64,000 bases of DNA from Leptodactylus fallax (GCA_947044405.1 CAMRHE010000021.1:9470501-9534500), one strand, 5' to 3'. Positions 32,384 through 45,846 are shown, counted from the first letter of the stretch. The notes: generated from the sequence alone by a model not told the origin. Made by a program: numbers and translations.

Positions 32384-35300
32384 ATGGTACTTAAAATTAT
32401 ATCTATGAATGTCAGAGGGCTGAACTCCCCTCAAAAAAGAGCCAACTTATGGCATGAGGCACGAGCTCAGGGCTGTGACATTCTTGCAGTGCAGGAGACA
32501 CACCTTTTGAAAGCAGACGCCATACGCGTTCAACACCCAGCATACCCACATGTATTTCATGCTCACTATTCCTCAAAGCGTAGAGGCACACTGATTGGGA
32601 TTAGGGATTCAGTAGTGTTTCAACTATTGTCACAATATGCAGACCCTGGGGGGAGATTTATAATACTAGTATGTATTCTCAATAATGTCACTTACACACT
32701 GGTATCAGTATACGCCCCTAACAGGAAACAGGTGGTGTTCCTGGGAAGACTTGTGAGGGCGGTGGATAAGAGAAAACAGGGATGTCTAGTGTTAATGGGA
32801 GATTTTAATATGGCTCCAGACCCACTAGTTGACACTAATTCTGGGGCGCCGACGCGCCACCTTTCTTTTTCACAGGCTTTGTGGCGCCATGAATTATTTG
32901 ACACTTTTCGCATACTTCATAATACTGAAAGAGACTATACGTATTTTTCTACCGCACACAATAGCTATTCACGGATAGATTTATTCCTACTTGAGCTATG
33001 CAGTCTGATATCTCATTATTTACTTGGTCAGACCATGCAGCGATAACTTTGACTATAGCAGAAAAATATGAAAGTCCAAGAGCATTCGTGTGGCGGTGCA
33101 ATGACTTCTTAATGTCACAGCCGAAATTTAAAGTCATTTTGGAGAAGGATTTGAAGGAATTCTTTCTGATCAATGCCCCCTCTGCCCCCGGCCCTGATGT
33201 ACTGTGGAACTTGCACAAGGCCTTTATTAGAGGAACATTTATTCGCTTGGGACATATTGAAAAGAAAAATAGATTAGCAGAGATAGATTGGCTGCTTCAC
33301 CAAATAAAATCTATCGAAACTAGCAATAAAAAATCCCCCTTTCCATTAAACGCAGCGAAATTAATGACATTACGCCAGCAATTGACAGCTTGCTTATTGC
33401 ATAAATATGAGAAAAATTTGAAAAGGGCTAAAGCTACATATTACTCTCAGTCCAATAAAGCGGGCAAACTTCTGGCATTCCAGCTTAAACAAAAACATGC
33501 AAAATCCAGAATCCAGTTTCTAAACAGTAAGGACGGAACGTACAAGATATACGACCCAAGGGGTATAGCTGACGCCTTTAGAACATTCTATGAGGGCCTA
33601 TACAACATAGCGGAAGATTCCGCAATAGTTCCTCCCTCCAGCCAGGAAATTGAGCAATTCCTTACATCTGCTAACTTACCCAAACTCACTGAGCCACAAT
33701 TGGACGCTCTGAATGCGCCCATTACCCCAGCGGAGTTACTGTCCATTATTAAGTCGCTGCCATCTCAAAAGTCTCCGGGCACTGATGGCCACACTAATGA
33801 ATATTACAAGCGTTTCTTCCCAGTCTTGATGAACCTGCTGCTGTCCTTTCTGACGGCCGCGGTGGACTCAGGCTCCATCCCAAAGGAAAACCAAGAAGCC
33901 TTGGTAATTACACTGCCAAAGCCTGGTAAACCTGCCACCAACCCCCAAAACTTTCGACCCATATCGTTATTGAATTCGGACCTAAAAATTGATGCCAAAT
34001 TGATAGCAAGCAGAATAGCAACCTATCTTCCAAGTCTGATAAAGAATGATCAAGTGGGGTTTGTTAAGGGGAGGCAATCTTACGATAACACTAGACGCAT
34101 TTTGAATCTCATACACTGCATTGGCTCTAGGAAGGTAGAGGCGGTGATCCTCGCGCTGGATGCCAAGAAGGCGTTTGATCGCATTTGCTGGTCGTACGCC
34201 TTCTCGGTGCTCAGAATTATGGGATTTTCGGGGGCTATTTTAAGAGCGATTGGGGCACTATACTCTGCACCCTCGGCGAGAGTGTTCACTAATGGAGTAG
34301 TGTCAGATCCTTTTTTAATAACAAATGGGACCAGACTGGGATGCCCCCTGTCGCCCCTGATATTTGTTCTGTCCATGGAACCATTAGCCCAGGTGTTTAG
34401 ACTGGATCCGAGGATGGGAGGCATTGACATAGGGGATAAAACTCACCTTATATCACTCTACGCTGATGATATTATTCTTACTTTGACTAAACCACGAACA
34501 ACCATTCCTTGCCTTATGGATACCATTAATAGTTTTGGGCATCTATCGTTTTACAAATTAAATATGGCCAAATCGCAAGCGCTACCCTTGAATGTCCCTC
34601 CTCCTTTACTCCAACATCTGAAGTCGACTTATGATTTTGACTGGAGGGAGGACAGTGTTCAATATTTGGGGACACAAATGACAGCATCCCCAGGGACACT
34701 TTATAGAAGTAACTATATACCAATGTTAAAACTATTGCAAGAGGAAACTGAACGAATGTCCAAAACAGATACCTCCTGGATAGGACAGGTGGCAGCCTTC
34801 AAGATGTTCCTACTGCCTAGACTCTTATACCTGTTCCGCACGCTCCCAATATCCATTCCGGTTTCCTTTTTTGAAACAGCACAAAGGGTGATTTCGAAGT
34901 ATATATGGAACGGGAGGAGACCTAGAGTTAATAAAAGCTTTCTATTTAAACAAAAAGAGGCGGGAGGGCTGGGAGTACCAGTGGTTAGAAACTACTATAT
35001 AGCCTCACTGGTCACTCAGTGTGCTAGGTGGAAGTCAAAGGATACCTCTGCTCCATGGTTGCACATAGAACAGGCGCTTATAGCTCCATTAAAACTGGAG
35101 GATGCACTATGGTTGCCCTTTTGGAAAATCCCTACTCCTGGATCCTTCTCCCCGGTCATGATCGCCTCATTAACGGCATGGAAGCTACTTCATGGGAAAG
35201 CTAACCCTATGAAGCATTATCACATTTCAGAAATGCCATGGCATGGGTGATCAAGGACTTAAGGGTCTCGGATTGGGAATCGAGGGGGATCACGCAGATT

Positions 35301-36155
35301 TCTCACTTATACTCAGACACTATGCAACCTATATCGTTTACAGACTTAAGACAGAAATACGGAATTCCTATAGGTGACTTCCTTAAGTATCTTCAAATAT
35401 GGCACTTCTTGTCTAAACACCCTGTGACGATAGTACCCCACAGTGGAGTGATTTTCACCTGGCTGTTGACAAAAATGAGGGGATTGCGCTTTGTGTATGA
35501 CCAAATGGATGGAATTTCAACTTTCACTAGATCCGCACCGTTCCGTTGCTGGGAGAGAGATCTAGGGATGGTCATTACCATAGAGGAATGGCAGCAAACA
35601 TTTAAACTGATCCATGCATCTTTAAAGTGTAGTACCCATATATAGACGGCTATGAATATCGTTTTACGGTGGTATAGGACCCCGTCTACTCTACAGTTAG
35701 CCTATCCTTCTGAATCTGGGCATTGCTGGAGGGGATGCGGAGGTAGAGGTACCCTTCTTCATATTTTGGGACAGTGTCCCGTGATCCATGGATACTGGGG
35801 TAGGGTCTTTGAAATGCTCTCAGAGCTGTGCGACTTCCGACTCCCCTATAACGCAAACCTGGCTATGCTACTAATCGGAATCCCCAATGAAACAAATACA
35901 TATAAAACACTTATATGTAAAATTTTGACTATAGCCAAGTTAATGTTGGTGCAGAGATGGAAGACAGTGGCATTGCCGCCCATGTCGGATTTGGTATTGG
36001 CTGTCAATAACACATATACCTATGAAAGAGTGGTTGCACTGGGAAACAACTCCTTTCATAGCTTTGAGAAAGTCTGGGAGGTGTGGATTCATTCTCGATT
36101 CGCTCTGAAGGAAAACCAAAGGGCTACAGTGACTCCAAGAGTGGGGATACAGTAG
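32384..36155 (+). pseudogene. L1 ORF2: endonuclease, reverse transcriptase, zinc knuckle; three breaks
   Basis: Starts MVLKIISMNVRGLNSPQKRA. Endonuclease motifs: NVRGLN, QETHL (catalytic Glu), SVYAPN, GDFN (catalytic Asp), YSRIDLFLL and, after the first break, TWSDHAAI. Reverse transcriptase: LPKPGKPATNPQNFRPISLL, ALDAKKAFDRICW, NGTRLGCPLSPLIFVL (Leu for the usual Gln), SLYADDIILTL (YADD box intact, about 34456-34488). C-terminal region with CWRGCGGRGTLLHILGQC at about 35726-35779. Breaks: a frame change at about 32995, another at about 35235, and TAG at 35643-35645. The 750-codon middle frame (32998-35250) is open. The enzyme domains are otherwise complete, so the insertion is probably not very old. 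Confidence 0.92.
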
Positions 36156-36524
36156 TAAGGGGGATGGCTGTTGATCCTGCCAACCCTGGATAGACAGTAA
36201 AGGGTGCTAGGACTCAGCGTTATAAGTGTTACAATCAATTCACAAGCATAAACTCCAAAAGGTAGAGATGGTCAGAATCAGGGAAACCACCCCGGAAATA
36301 ATTCATGATACCCCTATGAATGTGCCTACAGTTATTGTTATGGTTATTGTTTACTTATAAACTTCTACATTATCTGTTTCATTGATATACGGATTAAAGA
36401 TTGTACCGTGAATAGGAATATCATATTGCATACCACTGTATATCGCAATGCTTGTTAATTCTGTTCTGTACTTTTATTCTCTGAAACTTTGAATAAAAAT
36501 TATTGAAACTAAAGGAGAAATGCA

Positions 36525-38540
36525 TCTCAAAGTATGTTATGCAATTTCTTACGAGCACAGAAATACCCCACATGTGGGTGTAAACTGATGTTTGGGCACA
36601 CAGCAGAGCCCAGAAGGAAAGGAGCAACACTGGTTGTTTGAAAAGCAGATTTTGCTGGAATAGTTTTCAGGTATCATGTCTCATTTGCAGAGCCCTTAGA
36701 GTACCAATACAAAGGAAACCCTCTAAAAGTGACCCTCCAAAAGTGGAAACTACACCTCTGACCGAATGAGCATTTTGACCCAACAGCCGTTTCACAGATT
36801 TTATTAACATTGGGATGTATAAATGAAAAATTACTAAAATGTCACTTTATCCCCAAAGTTTTCATTTTCACAAGGGGTTAAAGGAGAAAAGGCACCCCAC
36901 AGTTTGTTAAGCAATTGCTCCTGAACACGGAAATACCCCAAATGTGGTCGTAATCTGCCGTATGTGTACATGGGGGGACTTGGAATGGAAAGAGCGCTAT
37001 TTGGCTTTTGGAGGGCAGATTTTGCTGGAATAGTTTTCAGGAGCCATAATGCATTTGCAGATTGCTACACAGTTTGTTACACAATTTCTCTTGAACAAGT
37101 AAATGCGCCATATGTGGCTGTAAACTGCTGTATGAGTACATGATGGGGCTCAGAATTGAAAGAGCGCTATTTGGCTTTTGGAGGGTAGTTTTTGCTGGAA
37201 TAGTTTTTGAGTGAATGTCGCATTTGCAGAGCCCCTAAAGTACCAGTACAATAGGAACCCCTCAAAAGTGACCCCATTTTAGAAACTACATCCCTCAAGG
37301 AATTTCTATAGGTATTATCATTTTGAGCCCAAGAGTACTTCCCAAAAATTAAAGTACAAAGTGAAAATTGAGATTTTTAAAGAAATACGCAATTTCAGTG
37401 CCCAGTACTTTGCACCCACTTTGTGTTATCATAAAGACATGCACTCCTAAAACTATTAAGTTGGCTATTCCAGGTACAAAAAAGTTGTATATGTGGGCAT
37501 AAACTGCTTTTTTTGGCACACAGCAGGACTCAAAAGGGAAGAAGCTTTTTAGCTTTTGGAGTATAGATTTAGAGGGACTTTCTGGATGCCATGTTGTTTT
37601 TGCAGAGCCCTGGAGGTCCCAGTAAATTGGAATTCCCCAAGTGACCCCATTTTGTAGGGGCAATTTCATGGTCTCTGCAAATGTGACATGGTGTCCAAAA
37701 ACAAACAATCTAAATCTGTGCTCCAAAAGCACATATCGCTCTTTCACATCTGTACCCTCCTGTGTGCCCAAACAGCAGTTTATTCCCACATGTATGATAC
37801 TGTTTTACCTAGGATAATGTACTTAACAATGCCATATGTAGGTATAAACTGCTGTTTGGGCACAGCTGGGCACAGAAGAGAGGGAGCGCTGTTTGGTTTT
37901 TGGAGCACAGTTTGGTTTTTGGATGTCATGCCACTTTTGCAGAGCCCCTGAATTGCCAGTAAAGTGGAATTCACAGACACATGACCCCATTTTGGAAACT
38001 ACACCAAATGAGTGTTGCATTAATTTTATTTCCAGAAATGAATGCACAGTTGATAAAAAAAAGATAAAATTGCAATTTTTCCAAAGATATGCCATTTCAG
38101 TGCCTGATATGTTGTGCCCAGCTTGTGTCAGCAAAGACACACAATCCAAAAACTATTAAATGGGTATCCCGGGAAAAAGAACTTTTGGAGCGTTCATCTC
38201 TGATACAAGCTGGGCATAGCATATTGTGCACTGAAATTACGTATTCCTGGAAAAATTACCATTTTCACCTTTCATTCATTTGTATTAATTTCCTGGAAAA
38301 TAAATTAATGCAACACTTGGAGCTTAACAATGTACACTGTACCCCTGGATAAATTCCTTCAGGGATGTGTAGTTTCCAAAATGGTGTCACATGTCAGGGG
38401 ATTCCACTTTACTGGCATTTCAGGGCTCTGCAAAAGTGTCATGAAATCCTAAAACAAACCTGGTCTAAATCTGTGCTCCAAAAACCACATGGTGCTCATT
38501 CCCTTCTGTGTCCTGTTATTCCCAAACAGCAATTTATATC
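36525..38540. repeat. Internally repeated part of repeat G, units about 170-390 bp
   Basis: The block (AAA)GGAGAAA..GCA...TTTGTTA.GCAATT, GAACACGGAAATACCCCA.ATGTGG, GGCTTTTGGAGGGCAGATTTTGCTGGAATAG-like text recurs near 36511, 36881 and 37062. The GACCCCATTTTGGAAACTAC block recurs near 36735, 37270, 37640 (partial) and 37982. Some blocks are inverted (GTGCTCCAAAA / TTTTGGAGCAC near 37720 and 37900). A hairpin module lies at 38079-38268, as at 12341. Confidence 0.7.
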
Positions 38541-39005
38541 CACAAATTACATTAAGTATGTTATCCTAGGTACAACCGTGTCATACATGTGGGCATAATC
38601 TGCAGTTTGGGTACAGGGAAGTGCTCAGATGTAAAGGAGTGCTATGTGGATTTTGGAGCGCATATTTAGATGTTTGGCATCTGGATGCCATGTCAAGTTG
38701 CAGAGCCCCTGAGATGCCAAAGAATTTATCAAGGGGTGTAGTGAGCATTTGTATCCCAGACGTTACTGCACATCGGATGTTGAAAAGTGAATATATAAGC
38801 TGTACAGAGTACATTGGGAACACCAAATTTTGATTTTAATTGGGGGGTTACTCTGGAGGTCACTTCTGGTTTCTTTTTCCTCGTAAGCTCTAAATCTGGG
38901 GTGTATCCTGATATATGCTCACACAACTTATAAATTCCCTTCCTGCCACAGCCAGTTTTCCTCTAACGATTTGCCAATTTTTGGGGTTTTTGTCTTCACC
39001 TTGTA

Positions 39006-39010
<5 letters not shown>

Positions 39011-39048
<38 letters not shown>
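39011..39048. repeat. (TA)n microsatellite at Tc1 insertion point
   Basis: About 19 AT units directly left of the Tc1 end at 39050. TA is the Tc1 target dinucleotide, so the run either attracted or grew after the insertion. Confidence 0.95.
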
Positions 39049-39985
<937 letters not shown>

Positions 39986-40126
39986 AATTTATTTATTTAT
40001 TTATTTTTTTGTGGGATGAGATGCATTTTGTAATTACACCATTTTGGGGTGCCTAAAACTTATTGAATACATTTTATTAACTTTTTTTTTTTTTGGAGAA
40101 AAAAAAAAAAAAAAAAAATTATAGTA

Positions 40127-40543
40127 CAGTAATACCTCGTACATTCGCGAGGTTAAGTTACAGAGCGGGTCGCGGATCGCGAGGAATCGTGAATGTTTGG
40201 TACAAGCGCTTAGAAGCGCTTACAATGCCGATTTCTAATGTTTAACCCCTAAATATCAATAAACTTTACCCTACAGTACTGTACAGTATACTAAAGTATA
40301 CTGTACAGTACTGTATATTAATACATTCATTCATTTTTCTTATACACTCACAGTAAAATTAAACCAATTTACCTGGTACGTTACGATCAGGACGCTACTA
40401 CCCAATAGCGAAGGTGTTTTTTTTAATTAAATTTCACAGATCTGAGAAAAAAAGAGCAAAATCTATATATCTTAGTTGCCAAAAAAATATCGCGAATCTG
40501 TGAATTCGCAAATTCGGAAACGCGAGTGTACGAGGTATTACTG
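40127..40543. mobile_element. Pogo/Tigger-like MITE, 417 bp, TA-flanked
   Basis: Ends CAGTAATACCTCGTA and TACGAGGTATTACTG; TA at 40125-40126 and 40544-40545. Inside the ends, TTCGCGAGG / CGCGAGTGTACG type blocks are also inverse. CAGT..TACCTCG ends are typical of pogo-group MITEs. Inserted in repeat G right after a poly-A run. The middle contains a palindromic TACAGTATACT stretch. Confidence 0.8.
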
Positions 40544-40990
40544 TATTGCATTTTACCTTTTAAATTTTTTGCAATGGAGCGTACAGCATAAGTAACATGT
40601 TACCTTTATTCTGAGGGTTGGTACGATTACAGTGATACATCATTTATCTTGATTTTTTTATGTGTTACTCATTTTGCAGAGCGAAAACCCATTTGGGGAC
40701 ATAAATTTAAAATTAAAATTTTTATTTTTCAGTTGACAGAGTTGGCTTATTTTTTGAGGGACAATATGTACTTTTTATTGGTACTGTTTTGTGGTACATA
40801 TGACTTTTTGATCACTTTTTATAGCATTTTTGTAAGACGAAAAATCATTATTTCCAGCTTTTTTTTTCCAGTGTTCACCGTGCAGGTTAAATAATGTTTA
40901 AGTTTTATTGTATGGGTTGTTACAGATGCAGCAATACCAAATATGTATAAAATAGTTTTTATTAGCAAGGAGATAACTAAATTGAACCTA

Positions 40991-42847
40991 TCTACAAGTG
41001 GATGTCTATGCAAAATAATACCACCACCCTTCACACTACCTTCCTGAAGTTGTAGCAACCTGTTCAGCATGTGTCAGAAAAGAATTTCTGTGACACGTTT
41101 GATCTACCAAGGAAAAAGACCTTTGTGACTATGTCTTAAAAAGGCATTCAAAATTTCACAGTCAATTTAAATGTTGTATCTGTATATCTGTAGCTAAAGT
41201 ATGCTTATGCACCAAAGTGTACTGTATTAGCCTGCAGTTTCCTGAAAGGACAGCTCTTATCTGCTTAGATTAAATATCACAAAGTATAGATACAGTATTT
41301 GTGGTAAAAGTGTTGCTTAATGTAGAACATGATGTATAAATTTAGTGCCACACTCTATATTTTTTCATTTCACATTGTCTGTTTATTTATTGAAGATAAT
41401 GGAATTCCTAGAATTTCCTTTAAAATAATTATGCTAATTATTTAATCACTATGCCAATTTCTCAAGTATCAAAATCAATTATGTATTTCTACATGCATGA
41501 TTTAAATCATATAATGTGTACATTTGTTTTATTTATTATACATGATTATTAAAAATGCAACATTTACTAAAATACCAAAGTTCTGGTATTGGATTTTTGA
41601 AAATCTGTCTGTTTGCTTAATATGGCAGTTGTTTTGATGCAAGAAAAATGTTTTTCTCAGAATGTTTCATTGTATCCATCAACATAACCATGGCTGTGCA
41701 GTTTTAATGATCTGTTGGTATTGTAAAATGAGAACAATGACCTTTGTAGTAATTAGTTTGTATGCTGAACTTACTGAAATGGAAAGTATAAAAATTAATG
41801 GTCTCTAAGATATATTTTAATCATAAAATGATGGCAATATCTAATTCTAATTATGTTAGGGAAATGGGATCAAACAGACTGTATACCATGTTATTATATT
41901 TTAGGGCATATTATACTTAAATTTTTATATGTGTGTGGGATAATTATCTCATTAGCACAAATGATTTTACAAATATTATCAGAAGTATCATGTTAGCTTA
42001 TATTTCTATTTTCTAACTAATGCAGATGTTGATATTCATTGACTAGATCTATGAAGCTATATGGCAATTAGGATTTTCATTGTTGCTGAACTCCATGTGG
42101 CAAAGTTTATGTTTAATCTGAATGAATTGTACATTAAAATGATATTAAGATATACAGTACTTTAAGTTTTTTTTTTTTTTTAAAGAAAAATTAAGTATCT
42201 TCAATAAAGAGTTTGGACTATAAAAAATAGAAATAGTGACACCAATAGAGTAATGCTATTTTTTCTAGCACTGACTTCAGCCTTTAGATTGTAGATAGAA
42301 GAATTGTGATGCATTTGAAACTCTGGCTCATTGACTATATAGTGGGTTATTTTTACACTTATCTGGTATATATGCTTATTTTCTTGAGCTACTTATTCAT
42401 CAAGGCTATGTGGAGGTGGCAGTATTTATTGTACAACTGATTATTTTTATGTATCCCCTTGAGGACAGGGCCAGCTTTGACCTTCAGTAAATTGTTTGAT
42501 TTTTGCTTTTTTGCATTCCTGTAGTCATCTTTTGTTTTAAGCAGTAAAACAGTATGATGTTTGTTTTCTGCTGAATGAGTACTCTATGTAGGTTCTATGA
42601 TTTATATATGTGCATTATTGTTTCATTTAGAGAATTTTTTATTTTTTTTTTAAAAGCAGTCATTGTGCAGCTTTTATTTATTTATACATGTTTTTAATGA
42701 TATATATCAATTGTCATTGCTGTTCTAAACTTGTTATACAGGTTATTATGATTATGGTGGTGACAATACCAAGCAAGTGTATGCATTGTTGTTTTATGTC
42801 TCATGAGTTAAATTTAACTATGTTTATTTCTTATTTATCATCTATTT

Positions 42848-42848
<1 letters not shown>
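40991..42848. other. 1.9 kb repeat-poor, AT-rich, no gene seen
   Basis: No mobile element ends, tandem repeats or protein-like frames. Rich in AATTAT/TAATTA-type blocks (41430-41560, 41940-42010). Candidate single-copy DNA, possibly regulatory. Confidence 0.5.

Positions 42849-42894
<46 letters not shown>
42849..42894. repeat. (AAT)n microsatellite, LINE tail
   Basis: About 15 AAT units directly at the 3' end of the minus-strand LINE; on the LINE strand this is an (ATT)n tail. Confidence 0.95.
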
Positions 42895-42895
<1 letters not shown>

Positions 42896-43457
42896 GTCCT
42901 TTAATAGTCCCACAATGGGGAAATTCAGTGTGTTACAGCAGCAAAGATAAGATAAGCAGATACAAATACAAGTACAACATGTACAGGAATGTTCCAAGGT
43001 GAGAGGCATTACATTAATAGCAGACAGACAGATAGGAAGTAGCAGAGGAGGGGGGGGGTTAACAGGCAGAGAGATATTTCAGTTCTCTGTGTGTAATGAT
43101 CTCCGCTTAGGTCGGTGTTGGTTGTACAGCCTAACCGCAGCAGGGAGGAAAGACTTCCGATAGCGCTCCTTCCCACACCTAGGGTGGAGCAGTCGGTCAC
43201 TGACAGTACTGCCCAGCGCAATCACAGTCTCATGCATGGGATGGGACTTCTTCTTCTGCATGGAGCTCACCACGGACAGTATCCTTCTGTCACCCACCAC
43301 CTGCACCGGGTCCAGTGGGCTCCCCAGGACAGAGCTGGCCCTTCTAATCAGCTTGTCAAGTTTATTTCTGTCCCTGGTTGATATACTGCTCCCCCAGCAG
43401 GCCACTCCAAAGAAGATGGCTGATTCCACTACCGAGTTGAAGAAAGTCCTAAGAACT
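42896..43457 (-). pseudogene. Rex1/L2-type LINE, 3' end only, 5'-truncated
   Basis: About 126 codons in one frame from 43457 down to the TGA at 43079-43081: TFFNSVVESAIFFGVACWGS, STRDRNKLDKLIRRASSVLG, SVVSSMQKKKSHPMHETVIA, then KSFLPAAVRLYNQHRPKRRS and TEN*. This is the C-terminal domain after the reverse transcriptase. The 3' untranslated part (183 bp) ends CCCCATTGTGGGACTATTAA, as in the copy at 58.2 kb, followed by the (ATT)n tail. Strong truncation at the 5' side is usual for LINE insertions. Confidence 0.9.
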
Positions 43458-43489
43458 TTGTAACTATGGCCATCGTGTATATACAGTAG

Positions 43490-43775
43490 ATATAGACAAT
43501 ACTGTGCAAATGTTTTGGACAGGTGAGGAAAAATAAAGTTGCCAAGAAGTGCTAATAGTTTATTTTTGTCAATTAACAAAATGCAAAGCGAATTAACTCA
43601 GCAGGGAGTTAGTGCTTTGGAGAACAAACCTCAGATCTTCTATGGATGTAGGCTCTCTCATATCTTTGTGTATCTTCACATAGTCCCAGGCAGACTGAAT
43701 AATGTTAAGATCAGGGCTCTGTGGGGGCCATATCATTATTTTCAGGCCTCCTCCTCCTAAGGGTGGTTACACTAA
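43490..43775 (-). pseudogene. Tc1-type transposase, C-terminal remnant with one TIR
   Basis: The minus strand reads GGLKIMIWPPQSPDLNIIQS (43755-43697) then AWDYVKIH and DLRFVLQSTNSL. The catalytic Glu of NIIES is Gln here. The end at about 43488 (CAATACTGTGCAAATGTTTT) is a TIR; a related TIR, CAGTACTGTGCAAAAGTTTT, lies at 49079. The 5' half is missing. Confidence 0.75.
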
Positions 43776-43984
43776 ATATTCATTTGATTTGGATTTCAGA
43801 GTACCAATTTTTTTGGGGGGGGTAAAAACAATTATAAAGGTAATGTATATAACTTTACTGGGGTTTAGCATTTGGCAAGATAAAAATAGGCAAATTATTA
43901 GAGATATGTACAAAAACAGTAAAATGTGGCAGGAAAAAAAAATTACGTCTTATGGGATCTTGGACACAGTATAGGACAGCAATC

Positions 43985-44142
43985 TGACTAAAAACAACAT
44001 CTGCAAAGATTTTATATGCTCTCCCTTTGTTTGTGTGGGTTTCCTCCCACATGCCAAAGACACACTGATAGGGAACCTAGATAGTGAGCACTAAATGGGT
44101 CAGTGACTGACAATGTCTAAATCGCAGCTGAATATGTTGGTG
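43985..44142 (+). mobile_element. tRNA-derived SINE, copy 3, 5'-truncated
   Basis: ACAACATCTGCAAAGATTTT, GTGTGGGTTTCCTCCCACAT, GCCAAAGACACACTGATAGG and GTGACTGACAATGTCTAAAT match the body of the other two copies. The tRNA-like head is absent. Its tail continues after the hAT MITE at 44608. Confidence 0.8.
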
Positions 44143-44150
44143 ATATTCAG

Positions 44151-44372
44151 TAGAGATAAGCGAATCGATTCTGCTGAAGTGGAATTCGATCCGAATTTCA
44201 GGAAATCTTCGATTCGCCACGATTCCGGATTTCCTGATGCTTCACGGTAACAAATATTTAGTAAGGACCTCTGTGACAGACGGTCATAAGATATTCTCTA
44301 GTGATGTGATTGGGTAGGCGTGTCTTTGCTTGTTAGCAGATCCTTCCACATGAATAAAAGTTGTCCGTGCTG

Positions 44373-44424
<52 letters not shown>

Positions 44425-44599
44425 TGACCGCGGCATCCAAGGGCTTCCGCCATTTTGCCACCCACTTGCCCACCCCAATTCTCTGCAGCCTGGAAATAGC
44501 TGTTTATTCGCCACAAAGTAATTTGGATCGAAGCAAATTTTTTTTGGAACTTCGAATCGAACTGCCGAATCGAACTTTTGAGAAATTCACTCATCTCTA
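44151..44599. mobile_element. hAT-type MITE, 449 bp, exact 8 bp target duplication
   Basis: ATATTCAG is at 44143-44150 and 44600-44607. Ends TAGAGATAAGCGAATC and ATTCACTCATCTCTA. The left 75 or so bases (GAAGTGGAATTCGATCCGAA, TTTCAGGAAATC, CGATTCCGGATTTCCTGATG) match the end of the hAT element at 2969 read on the minus strand. The right third is GAATCGAA-rich. It contains a GA microsatellite. Inserted in the SINE tail. Confidence 0.93.
44374..44421. repeat. (GA)n microsatellite inside hAT MITE
   Basis: About 24 GA units. Frames of alternating Arg/Glu or Ser/Leu across it are artefacts. Confidence 0.95.
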
Positions 44600-44607
44600 A
44601 TATTCAG

Positions 44608-45569
44608 CTAAGAGAAATAAATAACAAATATATTAAATTTGATGTTTTAACTCTGAAAATTGTGATTGAGTTTGCATTAACAACATTAAAACTAGCACAT
44701 CACTTTACTGACACATAATGTGACTGATAGCAAGAGACAGGAGTCACTCTATCACTTAAATCAAAGTTTTCTCCAGTTCTAACACTATACTACTCAAGAA
44801 ACCCTGCAATGTATTATGTGTGTATGGTCCAATCTCTCTCAGGCTGACTATCTTGGACCCTATCTTTCTAATCTCTCCCCATAAAATGGATACCTTTACC
44901 TCCTGTCTGGGCTTTTTATACTGCCTGTAAATCATCAATGACCTCTGACTTATGACTTATAGTGCCTCAAGATTGATCGGCCCCTGTCATAAGTGTTGCT
45001 TACAAGGCATTACAAGGAAACCAACCTGATCCCTGAGGTCATGTGATTCTTCTTTTTTTATTTCTTTATGATTTCATATGGCAGCTGACATTTTAGTGAA
45101 TTGAACCACAAAATGTTTGGAAATTTTGGGGAAAGTTCAGGCTAAATTGATTCACTCATCTCTACCCTTTTTTAACAACTACCTATCACCACCACCATCA
45201 GCTCCAACTCTCTGCACCCTACAATAGGAGTTGCTCCACTGATTCCAGTGAAGTTGGATTTTTTTCTGTAGCCCCCACTGTTCCTGACTAATAATAATTA
45301 TGATCTTTATTGTCAGGTGGGAAGTCCTGAGCTGGAGCAAACATAATGGTGCCACCCACTTGAGAGTAGAGAACCTAATTAGCATAATGGATACCGAAAC
45401 ATTCAGAAATTCTCTATTGGAAATGAAGAAAAAAAAAAGAGAGAAAAAAATTCCAACTTGTAGTTAGTGGAGGTGGTCAAAAATGTCTTTAAATTGAACC
45501 TGTAGTTCACAACAAAAGTCATTGAAAGCATCTAAAAAAATCTAGCTAAATAGGGATGCAATTATTTAC
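44608..45569. other. No gene; possible hAT end fragment near 45165
   Basis: AATTGATTCACTCATCTCTA at 45144-45163 equals the right-end type of the hAT MITE, so 45000-45163 may be another hAT end fragment. 45180-45400 resembles other repeat text but was not assigned. Confidence 0.4.
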
Positions 45570-45573
45570 TTAA

Positions 45574-45846
45574 AGGTGTTTTTAGTACCCAAATTGAGTT
45601 TTCATACTGTCATCAGTATGTGACCTGTAGGAATCTGACACCCAGAAATGCAGACATCAGCTGTTGCAGCAGACTCCAGATGCTAAAAGCTGCTAGTGGA
45701 TGGGCAGTGCGTGCAGCACCGCTTCTATTCAAGTAAAAGGACCTGCACTGACATTTGCCGGAAGCACTACTGTTCAGTGGACAGGCCTGCAGCTCTTGTG
45801 GATAGGTCATCAGTATGAAAACTCAATTTGGGTCTGGAAAACCCCT
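45574..45846. mobile_element. TTAA MITE, 273 bp
   Basis: TTAA at 45570-45573 and 45847-45850. Left: CCCAAATTGAGTTTTCATAC; right: GTATGAAAACTCAATTTGGG, an exact inverse. Outer ends AGGTGTTTTTAG and CTGGAAAACCCCT. Confidence 0.88.

Larger units (their letters stand above)
30675..36509 (+). mobile_element. Full-length L1-type LINE with 15 bp target-site duplication
   Basis: TAAAGGAGAAATGCA is present exactly at 30660-30674 and 36510-36524. Between them, in 5835 bp: a 132 bp leader, ORF1 (30807-32015), a 368 bp spacer, ORF2 (32384-36155) with three breaks, and a 3' untranslated part ending GAATAAAAATTATTGAAAC with no long A tract. Two ORFs, an apurinic-type endonuclease and a reverse transcriptase place it in the L1/Tx1 group; the ORF1 type favours L1. 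The leader is short for an L1, so a slight 5' truncation cannot be excluded. Confidence 0.92.

Noticed and set aside
42688..43002. Frame with a long Asn run
   Set aside because: Created by the AAT microsatellite at the LINE tail.
44298..44594. Ser-Leu repeat frame and its Arg-Glu counterpart
   Set aside because: Translation of the GA microsatellite inside the hAT MITE.
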